From positions 1 to 32,768 of the forward strand of contig JAFZSO010000060.1 in the NCBI GenBank assembly GCA_017619355.1: a DNA stretch of 32,768 nt. The letters run 5' to 3'. Made by a program: the position numbers and the translations under genes. The stretch's first letter is position 1. Every line of letters starts with the position of its first letter. The notes beneath the pieces were generated by a model. It saw only the letters and a program-made list of their open reading frames with translations, was not told the origin of the DNA and made no database searches. Below, piece by piece: positions 25,850-32,316 of the stretch. This DNA comes from Muribaculaceae bacterium (GTDB taxonomy: Bacteria > Bacteroidota > Bacteroidia > Bacteroidales > Muribaculaceae).

Positions 25850-25881
25850 CTTGCTTTTTTCACAAAAATTAAGTACTTTTG
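25850..25881 (+). promoter_or_regulatory. Promoter of adhesin-like gene B3
   Basis: CTTG at 25850-25853 (one mismatch to TTTG), 20 bp, then TACTTTTG at 25874-25881. A second TAnnTTTG-like box, TATTTTTG, lies at 25821-25828. The start near 25888 gives a leader of about 38 nt. Confidence 0.65.
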
Positions 25882-25925
25882 TCATGTTTTTTAAACAAAT
25901 GTTTTACCATTAATAATTTTAATTT

Positions 25926-27863
25926 ATGAAGTTTAAATTTACCGCGCTGATGTTAGCTGTAGCACTCGCTATTCCTGGCATCGCTCAAGTGAAAGATGGA
26001 GCACAACTGTTCCGCACAAAAAAGAGTACAGTGGCCGTTAATCCCACTATCAGTACTCTTAAAGTTGTAAAAGTAACCTCTCAGCTCAGAGAAGACATTC
26101 CCGCCGACCAGGCACGCATCACATTCGTTGTTCTGGATTCGGAAGATGAGGGTGCAGGCGTATGGGGCGATGGCTCTGGCTACCAGATGCTCCTCGATGC
26201 CGATGCAAACGCTTATGGCAGCATCATTCCCGAAACCGGTGCTCTTACCACCGGTGGCGACGTCGATGCAGCTACCTATGCCGAGTTTGAGTACAAGATT
26301 CCTGAGGCTGCTGACGGAGCGTTGGCTACCACTAACATGATTGTTTCGGGCACTGAAACCGCTATGATTCCTGCTGGTGTTTATGACTGGTGCATCACTA
26401 ACCCCACTCCAGGCGATCGCATGTGGATTGCTTCGGATCAAGGTAGTGTTGGTGGCCGTGCCGATGACTTCGAGTTTATTGGTGGCTGTGGCTACACCTT
26501 CACCATTTCATTAAACGAAACAACTGGTAACGACCAGACCGACCTCGAAATCTTCGACCCCACTGCTCCTCAAGTTCCCACCGCACTCACTGTTAATCCT
26601 GCTGCCACCAAAGCCGATGCTGCTTGGACTGCTGGCGATAACAACAGCGCATGGAACCTGCGCTACAGGGAGTACACTGAAAATCCTGCCCAAACAATCA
26701 CTTGGGATTTCGAAAAGGATTCAGACTTTGAAGGCTGGACCATCTATGATGCTGACGGCGACGGATATAATTGGTGGGCTAACCAAGGTTCCTCCTATTA
26801 TGCTCATTCCGGAACTGGATCTCTCTATTCGGCAAGCTACTATTCTGGAAGCCTTACCCCCGACAACTGGCTGATTTCAGATACATATCCCATGAACGGA
26901 ACACTCACCTTCTGGGCAGGTCCATATTCATCATACTGGCCCGACAACTTCGGAGCATTTGTTATCCTGGGCGAGGATTTGACAACAGAAAGCTTCGCAA
27001 ATGCTGTTCAGGTTCTTGATGACCAAGCTCCCAGTGAATGGACCGAGTACACCATCGACCTCAGCCAATTTGAAGGCCAGAAGGGACACTTCGCCATCCG
27101 TCACTACAACTGCACCAACCAGTACTATCTGTGCGTTGACGACATCACTCTCAACATTCCTGGCGACCCACTCAAAGAATGGATTCCTGTTGAAAACATT
27201 GCTGAAGCTCAATATCAAATCACTGGCCTCACTCCCGAGACCACCTATGAGGTTCAAGTACAGGGCGTGAGTGAAGATGGACGCGTTAGTGACTGGACCG
27301 AGTCAACTCTCTTCACCACCCTTGCCGAAGAGCCTCAGGAAGAAGCCAAGTTCTACATTGTTGGTGGCTTCAACGGCTGGAATGCCGATCCTCCTCTCGA
27401 AATCACTGAAGAAGGTGCAACCTTCGATGTGGTTGAAGATCCCGAAGATGTGGAAAGCAAGGAATTCAAGATTCTCACCGCTGGCGAGAACGACTGGCTG
27501 TGGCTTGGTGGCGTTGACGAGAATGGCGTTGGCTACTTCGAAATCAGCGAAGGCATGATGACCTCAGGCACCGAGATCACGCTCGACGACGCTGGTGCTA
27601 ACTTCCGTCTGCCCGGTAGCGGTAACTACACCATCACCCTGGCTAAGGAAGAGAGCAAGGCTCCCGTAGAAGGCGTGAAGATCGTTGTGAAGCAGAACAA
27701 CCTCACTCCTACCGCTGTTACCGACGTGAACAGCAAGACTGTTGCCGGTGTGAAGTATGTGAACATCGCTGGCATGGAGAGCAATGTGCCCTTCGACGGT
27801 GTGAACATCGTGGTTACCACCTACACCGATGGCACCAAGGCTGCCGCTAAAGTTATCAAATAA
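25926..27863 (+). CDS. Adhesin-like protein B3: DUF2436, cleaved-adhesin, FN3, E-set, C-terminal sorting tail
   Basis: A 645-residue secreted protein. Signal peptide (1-20); DUF2436-type domain (about 64-210: VWGDGSGYQMLLDADANAYG, YDWCITNPTPGDRMWIAS); FN3 first half (about 217-250, AWNLRYREY); cleaved-adhesin domain (about 258-410: DADGDGYNWW, LTPDNWLISD, IRHYNCTNQYYLCVDDI); FN3 second half (about 417-465); E-set domain (about 474-590, FYIVGGFNGWNA); tail ending AAAKVIK. The first half follows B1 and the last 180 residues are nearly identical to B2, so the gene is a hybrid of the two neighbours' types. No catalytic domain is present. A surface adhesin or binding role is inferred from the gingipain-type modules. 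Confidence 0.86.
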   Translation: MKFKFTALMLAVALAIPGIAQVKDGAQLFRTKKSTVAVNPTISTLKVVKVTSQLREDIPADQARITFVVLDSEDEGAGVWGDGSGYQMLLDADANAYGSIIPETGALTTGGDVDAATYAEFEYKIPEAADGALATTNMIVSGTETAMIPAGVYDWCITNPTPGDRMWIASDQGSVGGRADDFEFIGGCGYTFTISLNETTGNDQTDLEIFDPTAPQVPTALTVNPAATKADAAWTAGDNNSAWNLRYREYTENPAQTITWDFEKDSDFEGWTIYDADGDGYNWWANQGSSYYAHSGTGSLYSASYYSGSLTPDNWLISDTYPMNGTLTFWAGPYSSYWPDNFGAFVILGEDLTTESFANAVQVLDDQAPSEWTEYTIDLSQFEGQKGHFAIRHYNCTNQYYLCVDDITLNIPGDPLKEWIPVENIAEAQYQITGLTPETTYEVQVQGVSEDGRVSDWTESTLFTTLAEEPQEEAKFYIVGGFNGWNADPPLEITEEGATFDVVEDPEDVESKEFKILTAGENDWLWLGGVDENGVGYFEISEGMMTSGTEITLDDAGANFRLPGSGNYTITLAKEESKAPVEGVKIVVKQNNLTPTAVTDVNSKTVAGVKYVNIAGMESNVPFDGVNIVVTTYTDGTKAAAKVIK

Positions 27864-27883
27864 GAATTCACTTATTGAATAAC
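27341..27883 (+). repeat. 0.55-kb near-identical segment, copy 2 (B3 tail)
   Basis: Partner of 21661-22209. Identity continues past the stop codon for about 20 bp; after a short diverged spacer the terminator hairpin is again shared. Confidence 0.9.
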
Positions 27884-27896
27884 TGATAACCCTAAC

Positions 27897-27932
27897 AACT
27901 CTCGCCTCACCACTGGGGCGAGAGTTTTTTTT
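27897..27932 (+). terminator. Rho-independent terminator of B3
   Basis: A perfect 10-bp stem AACTCTCGCC/GGCGAGAGTT (27897-27906 with 27917-27926), 10-nt loop, eight-T run. Confidence 0.92.
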
Positions 27933-27937
27933 GCCCC

Positions 27938-27968
27938 AACCCGAGTTAAACCAAATTTTAATCGGGTT
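27938..27968. repeat. Short inverted repeat between B3 and the sorting-domain gene
   Basis: AACCCGA (27938-27944) pairs with TCGGGTT (27962-27968) across 17 nt. It could be an operator or a minor hairpin; nothing in the sequence decides. Confidence 0.3.
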
Positions 27969-28072
27969 AAACCCTGGGCTGTTATTCGAGTCAAAAGGGG
28001 TGAAAGAGGCTTGGAAACGCAATTCTTTCAAAAAAATTGTGCCCAAAGTGGTTTTTTTTCAAAAAAAAGATG

Positions 28073-28080
28073 TAATTTTG
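28073..28080 (+). promoter_or_regulatory. Candidate promoter -7 box of the sorting-domain gene
   Basis: TAATTTTG fits TAnnTTTG but lies only 9 bp before the ATG at 28090, and no TTTG stands at -33. If used, the mRNA would be almost leaderless. Confidence 0.4.
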
Positions 28081-28089
28081 CCTGTTGAA

Positions 28090-28401
28090 ATGAAGAAGAT
28101 TGTGTACATATCGCTCATCTGCGCATCGCTGGCAGCCGTAAATGCCTGGGCAACACCCTGGCCTGCAGGCAATCAGCGCATCGAGAATGTGCAAGCCACT
28201 GCCTCGGTACGAGGTGGCGACGGCCGCATCGTTCTCACGGCAGGGAGCGAGGACGCCGTCTTCCAAATCTACTCCATCACAGGTCAGATGGTGAAGCAGG
28301 TGAAGGTGAACGCCGAGTCGCATGTCTCGGTCGAGATGCCCAAGGGCTTCTACATCGTGAAATTTAACAACCAGTGGTCGAGAAAAGTGGTGGTTAACTG
28401 A
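28090..28401 (+). CDS. Small secreted protein consisting mostly of a T9SS type-A sorting domain
   Basis: A 103-residue protein: signal peptide (about 1-21, ending AVNAWA), a 20-residue linker, then a segment (about 44-103) that reads as a complete T9SS type-A C-terminal domain: GRIVLTAG, FQIYSITGQMVKQVKV, VEMPKGFYIVKFNNQWSRKVVVN. Such domains normally follow a large cargo and direct it through the type IX secretion pore for surface attachment. Here no cargo domain is present. The gene follows the adhesin/peptidase cluster on the same strand. It may be a remnant of a larger cargo gene or a functional mini-protein. The start at 28090 gives a proper signal peptide; an upstream in-frame extension from 27931 would spoil it. 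Confidence 0.75.
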   Translation: MKKIVYISLICASLAAVNAWATPWPAGNQRIENVQATASVRGGDGRIVLTAGSEDAVFQIYSITGQMVKQVKVNAESHVSVEMPKGFYIVKFNNQWSRKVVVN

Positions 28402-28435
28402 TCCCGGGCTCCGGAATCTGTTGTCACCTGAAACG

Positions 28436-28477
28436 CTATCATTACCTGTGCCATGAGCTTGGAATGATAGTTTTTTT
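28436..28477 (+). terminator. Rho-independent terminator of the sorting-domain gene
   Basis: An 8-bp stem CTATCATT/AATGATAG (28436-28443 with 28463-28470), 19-nt loop, seven-T run. Confidence 0.75.
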
Positions 28478-28517
28478 GTTTGTTAATTAACTGATTTTAA
28501 ACCATAAAACCAAGCCT

Positions 28518-29978
28518 ATGTCGGTTCTTGCCCAGTCGGTCTCTTACTCCTATGTGGTGTTCATCATTTTCACCATACTGTATGTGCTGACCATACTGGG
28601 ACTGATAGGCGTGGTCATCTCCGAGAACCGCAATCCCGTGAAGTCGCTTGCCTGGGTGGCCGTGCTCATCTTGCTGCCGGTGCTGGGCGTGTTCCTCTTC
28701 CTGCTGTTCGGCCGCAGCCTCAAGGGTGTGCGCATGATTTCGCGCCGCAAGAGCAACAAGCTGCTGGGCGATGTGGCCAACGAGAAAATCGACCTTGACC
28801 AGACAGGAATCAACGACGAGAGCAAGCAAATCGCGCGCCTGGTGAACTCCATCGTCGAGCCGCACTTCTTCACCGGCAACGAAATCGAGATTTTCACCAG
28901 CGGGCAGGAAAAATTCGACGCCCTCAAGCGCGACATGCTCGCCGCCAAGGAATACATCCACCTCCAGTACTACATCTTTGCGCGCGACAAGATAGGCCGT
29001 GAGATTCGCGACATCCTGGTGCAGAAGGCGCAGGAGGGCGTGAAGGTGCGGGTCATCTACGACCACATCGGCTCCTTCCTGCTCAACATGTCGTTCTTCC
29101 GCAAGATGCGCAAGGCGGGCGTCGAGGCATATCCCTTCCTGAAGGTGACCATCATGGAGTTTGCCAACCGCCTCAACTGGCGCAACCACCGCAAGATGGT
29201 GATTATCGACGGCAAGGTGGGCTACATAGGCGGCATGAACATCGCCGACCGCTATGTGACCGGCTCCAAGCACAAGCTCAAGCACAAGCAGCCCTGGCGC
29301 GACACGCACCTGCGCATTGTGGGCAACGCCCTCAAGGGGCTGCAATACTCGTTTGCTGTCGACTGGAACTTCATGAAGCGCGACCTGCTCACCGAGACCA
29401 CCGCCACCTACAATGCCGCCCCTGATGCCCCCGACGCCATGCAGATTGTGAGCAGCGGCCCCACTGGGCGTTGGAACGCCATCTCGCATGTGTTCCTCAA
29501 GGCCATTGCCAATGCCAAGCGCTCGGTCTTCATCCAGACGCCCTACTTCCTGCCCACCGACGGTCTGCTCAAGGTGCTCCAGTCGGCAGCGCTGGCCAAG
29601 ATTGATGTGCGGCTCATGGTGCCGCGCACCCCCGACTCGCGCCTGCTCAAATACTCGTCATACTCCTACATCAAGGAGTGCCTCCAGGCAGGCATCAAGG
29701 TTTATTTCTACGAGAACACCATGATGCACTCCAAGTGCGTGATTGTCGACGACGAATTCGTCACCACGGGCTCCACCAACTTCGACTTCCGCAGTTTCGA
29801 GCACAACTTCGAGTGCAATGTGATGGTCTATAGCAAGCAGTTCAACGAGCGCATGAAACGCATCTTCATGGCCGACCTCAAGAACTGCACGCGCATCATC
29901 CTGCCGCACTGGCGCCGCCGCCCTGCGCAGCAGCGCGTCCTGGAGTCGCTTGCCAGGCTCATGAGTCCCATTCTCTAA
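28518..29978 (+). CDS. cls: Cardiolipin synthase (phospholipase D superfamily)
   Basis: A 486-residue membrane enzyme that condenses two phosphatidylglycerol molecules into cardiolipin. Two N-terminal membrane helices (about 10-33 and 43-64) precede two phospholipase-D catalytic modules. Both HKD motifs are complete: H224, K226, D231 in NHRKMVIIDGKVGYIGGMNI, and H404, K406, D411 in MHSKCVIVDDEFVTTGSTNF. Length and layout are those of bacterial Cls. The ispE gene follows after 15 bp, so the two are probably co-transcribed. A terminator separates the gene from the secreted-protein cluster upstream; I see no clear TAnnTTTG box before it. Confidence 0.95.
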   Translation: MSVLAQSVSYSYVVFIIFTILYVLTILGLIGVVISENRNPVKSLAWVAVLILLPVLGVFLFLLFGRSLKGVRMISRRKSNKLLGDVANEKIDLDQTGINDESKQIARLVNSIVEPHFFTGNEIEIFTSGQEKFDALKRDMLAAKEYIHLQYYIFARDKIGREIRDILVQKAQEGVKVRVIYDHIGSFLLNMSFFRKMRKAGVEAYPFLKVTIMEFANRLNWRNHRKMVIIDGKVGYIGGMNIADRYVTGSKHKLKHKQPWRDTHLRIVGNALKGLQYSFAVDWNFMKRDLLTETTATYNAAPDAPDAMQIVSSGPTGRWNAISHVFLKAIANAKRSVFIQTPYFLPTDGLLKVLQSAALAKIDVRLMVPRTPDSRLLKYSSYSYIKECLQAGIKVYFYENTMMHSKCVIVDDEFVTTGSTNFDFRSFEHNFECNVMVYSKQFNERMKRIFMADLKNCTRIILPHWRRRPAQQRVLESLARLMSPIL

Positions 29979-29993
29979 CCTCACCTCCTCGCC

Positions 29994-30824
29994 ATGATCG
30001 TATTCCCCAACGCCAAAATCAACTTAGGGCTCAACATTGTTGAGCGCCGCCCCGATGGCTACCACAACATCGAAACCGTGTTCTACCCCATCCCGCTGTG
30101 CGATGCGCTCGAGATTGTGCCCTCCCACGGCACCGATGCCACCCTCACCTGCTATGGCAACGAGGTGAACTGCCCGGTGGAGAAGAATCTGGTGATGAAG
30201 GCCTACCGTCTCTTGCAGCAGAGGCACCAGCTGCCACCCGTCGATATTTTCCTATATAAGCACATCCCTGACGGGGCTGGGCTGGGCGGAGGCTCAAGCG
30301 ATGCCGCTTTCACCCTCTCCACGCTCAACCACATGTTCAGCTTGGGCCTCGGCAGCGAAGAGCTGGCTGCTCACGCCGCCACACTGGGGGCCGACTGCGC
30401 CTTCTTTATCTACAACACCCCCATTATGGCCACGGGCATCGGCGATGTGATGTCGCCCATCAGCGTGAGCATCGAGGGACTCACCCTGCTGCTCATCAAG
30501 CCGCCCGTGTCGGTACCCACCAAGGCCGCCTACGCACAGGTCACCCCCAAGCCAGCCCAGGTGCCCATCCCCAGCATACTTGAGCAGGAACCGCAGCAGT
30601 GGCGCGATGCCCTCGTCAACGACTTCGAGGCCAGCGTCTTTGCCCAGTACCCCGAACTGGCGCACATCAAGCAAAGCCTCTACGATGCCGGCGCCCTCTA
30701 CGCCGCCATGTCGGGTTCAGGTTCCTCCATCTTCGGCATCTTCCCGGGCACCATCTCCCGCTCACAACTCGAGCGCCTCCCCCTGCTCACCCACTACCCC
30801 ACCCACTTCCTCCTCCCCCTCTAA
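29994..30824 (+). CDS. ispE: 4-diphosphocytidyl-2-C-methyl-D-erythritol kinase
   Basis: GHMP-family kinase of the non-mevalonate (MEP) isoprenoid pathway; it phosphorylates CDP-methylerythritol at the 2-hydroxyl. The 276-residue product has all the usual blocks: PNAKINLGLNI at the N-terminus with catalytic lysine 8, RRPDGYHNIETVF, the ATP-binding IPDGAGLGGGSSDAAF (91-106), the catalytic aspartate 134 in GADCAFFIYN, and the C-terminal AMSGSGSSIFGIF loop. It follows cls by 15 bp. Confidence 0.96.
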   Translation: MIVFPNAKINLGLNIVERRPDGYHNIETVFYPIPLCDALEIVPSHGTDATLTCYGNEVNCPVEKNLVMKAYRLLQQRHQLPPVDIFLYKHIPDGAGLGGGSSDAAFTLSTLNHMFSLGLGSEELAAHAATLGADCAFFIYNTPIMATGIGDVMSPISVSIEGLTLLLIKPPVSVPTKAAYAQVTPKPAQVPIPSILEQEPQQWRDALVNDFEASVFAQYPELAHIKQSLYDAGALYAAMSGSGSSIFGIFPGTISRSQLERLPLLTHYPTHFLLPL

Positions 30825-30912
30825 ACCGCTGATCATCTGATACTACGGATAAATCAGACAATGAATGACAACGAATGACAATGTTTTTCATTGATGACAA
30901 TTGTTGGAGGAC

Positions 30913-31178
30913 GCCCTGCGGGCTTAAAATTTGATTTTTATTAATGTACGGTAAAAAGTCCGTTAGGACTGTCAAGAACTTAGGCAGGGGTGAAGCCGCA
31001 GGCGAGAACCCCTGTCAATTTAGATGTGCCTCGCATTTAGTCCCATCGGGACGACAGAATGTGAACCAAGTTCTTATCTGTCGCCCCTAATGGGGCTAAT
31101 TATATTGAATACCGCCCTAAAACAGGGGTTGCGCTTCGCTCCACCACCTGTCTATTATCTGCCCAGCCCTATCGGGCT
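30913..31178. repeat. Series of short GC hairpins, interspersed-repeat-like element
   Basis: Successive small stem-loops with 3-4 nt loops: GCCC-TGC-GGGC (30913-30923), AGTCC-GTTA-GGACT (30957-30970), a larger CAGGGGT/ACCCCTG stem (30985-30991 with 31008-31014) holding an inner GCC-GCA-GGC, GTCCC-ATC-GGGAC (31040-31052), GCCCC-TAAT-GGGGC (31083-31096) and AGCCC-TATC-GGGCT (31165-31178). CGACAGA (31052-31058) also pairs with TCTGTCG (31077-31083), joining two of them into a nested structure. Comparable GC-hairpin repeats occur between genes in many Bacteroidales genomes, so a dispersed mobile or REP-like repeat is the likely nature. Confidence 0.7.
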
Positions 31179-31374
31179 TCATGCGCCGGTGGTTTTTGGG
31201 GGATGGAAGGGAACGGTGGGAAGCATGGGAACGATGCAACTTTTGGGAAAAATGGGAAAAATGCAGTTGCGTTTCGTAACTTATTGATTTTAAGCTATGT
31301 GAATGTTTTAACATCATACTGCGTTCGTTGTTGATCGTGTACTATCGTTAAAGTTCATGTACTACCGTCGGAGG

Positions 31375-31434
31375 ACTCGGAGTACTCGGAGTACTCGGAG
31401 ATCTCAGAGGACTCGGAGTACTCGGAGATCTCAG
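31375..31434. repeat. 9-bp tandem repeat, about 6.7 units
   Basis: Units of ACTCGGAGT or close variants (ACTCGGAGA, TCTCAGAGG) follow one another from 31375. A 27-bp higher-order block (ACTCGGAGT-ACTCGGAGA-TCTCAGAGG) starts at 31384 and begins again at 31411. Each unit is close to palindromic. Non-coding microsatellite-like DNA. Confidence 0.85.
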
Positions 31435-31712
31435 TATGAAAGATGAAATGATGTCAAAGAGCGCGTGTACGCAAATGCGTGTGGCAAAAATAGAAACAGG
31501 AGGTCATAGTAAAAATGGTAATCACGCAGATTTTGTGTGTCAATGTGTCAGTCGACGACGAGAGCATGAGGTTAATTTGTCACTTTCAGCGGCATTGGCG
31601 ACCCGTGGAACCACAGATGGCAGTTTGGCAAAGTTTTTGATATAAAAAACAATGCTATCCAGAACAACTGGACGAGTCCAAACATCCAATGAAACTTAAA
31701 TTCAGAACAAAT

Positions 31713-32300
31713 ATGTCGAAGAAAGAAAATAAAGAGAAGAAGGCACTCGACGAAGAGCAGCAGGAAATGCAGCCCGACGAGAACCTGAATCAGGAAGAAC
31801 AGGAAGCTACCGAAGAAACACAAGAAGAAGTGCACGAAGAGACCGACGAAGAGAAAATCGCCCGTCTCGAGGCCGAACTTGACAAGGAAAAGAAGGAATA
31901 TGTGTTCCTGCTTGCCGAGTTCGACAATTTCCGCAAACGCACACTGCGCGAGAAGCAAGACCTCATCAAGAACGGGGCCGAGAAGGCCATGCTTGAGCTG
32001 CTTCCCGTGATCGACGATATGGAGCGCGCCCTGCAGGCCATTGACGAGGGCAGTGACCTCGACAGCCTCAAGGAGGGCGTAACACTCATCCACAGCAAGT
32101 TCATGAAGTATCTTGAATCACAGCAGGTGAAGCCCATGAACAGCACTGGCGAAGACTTTGACAGCGAGGTTTTCGAGGCTGTGACCATGTTCCCCGCCCC
32201 CGACGAGAGCCAGCGCGGCAAGGTGATTGACACCGTGCTCAAGGGCTATATGATTAACGACAAGGTTTTGCGACACGCCAAGGTGGTGGTCGGACAATAA
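31713..32300 (+). CDS. grpE: GrpE, nucleotide exchange factor of DnaK
   Basis: Co-chaperone that releases ADP from DnaK. The product is 195 residues from the chosen start MSKKENKEKK. Residues 1-60 are a highly charged, Glu-rich region; a long coiled coil (about 55-110) contains the family signature EFDNFRKRTLREK; the C-terminal beta domain ends with VLKGYMINDKVLRHAKVVVGQ, typical of GrpE. An ATG eight codons upstream (31689) is also in frame; 31713 fits the usual N-terminus better. dnaJ follows after 16 bp. Confidence 0.96.
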   Translation: MSKKENKEKKALDEEQQEMQPDENLNQEEQEATEETQEEVHEETDEEKIARLEAELDKEKKEYVFLLAEFDNFRKRTLREKQDLIKNGAEKAMLELLPVIDDMERALQAIDEGSDLDSLKEGVTLIHSKFMKYLESQQVKPMNSTGEDFDSEVFEAVTMFPAPDESQRGKVIDTVLKGYMINDKVLRHAKVVVGQ

Positions 32301-32316
32301 ACAACACTGACGCAAT

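Larger units (their letters stand above)
30825..31712. other. Long non-coding interval between ispE and grpE
   Basis: No credible gene is seen in these 888 bp. Short open frames at 31024-31287 and 31436-31645 overlap hairpin or repeat DNA and have no family features. The interval holds a hairpin-rich repeat element (30913-31178), a 9-bp tandem repeat (31375-31434) and presumably the grpE promoter, for which I find no convincing TAnnTTTG box. Confidence 0.7.

Noticed and set aside
8437-28477. Mobile element or genomic island with transposase or integrase
   Set aside because: No transposase, integrase, att-like repeat or tRNA edge is visible; the repeats are explained by gene duplication and recombination.
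28497-29489. 330-codon minus-strand open frame opposite cls
   Set aside because: Shadow of a complete cardiolipin synthase with both HKD motifs.
31024-31287. 87-codon open frame in the ispE-grpE interval
   Set aside because: It runs straight through the hairpin repeat element, and its composition reflects the repeats.
31375-31434. Short regular repeats as a possible CRISPR array
   Set aside because: Units are 9 bp and contiguous, with no spacers and no cas genes in the window.
31436-31645. 69-codon open frame before grpE
   Set aside because: No signal peptide, domain or promoter; it starts right after the tandem repeat and looks accidental.
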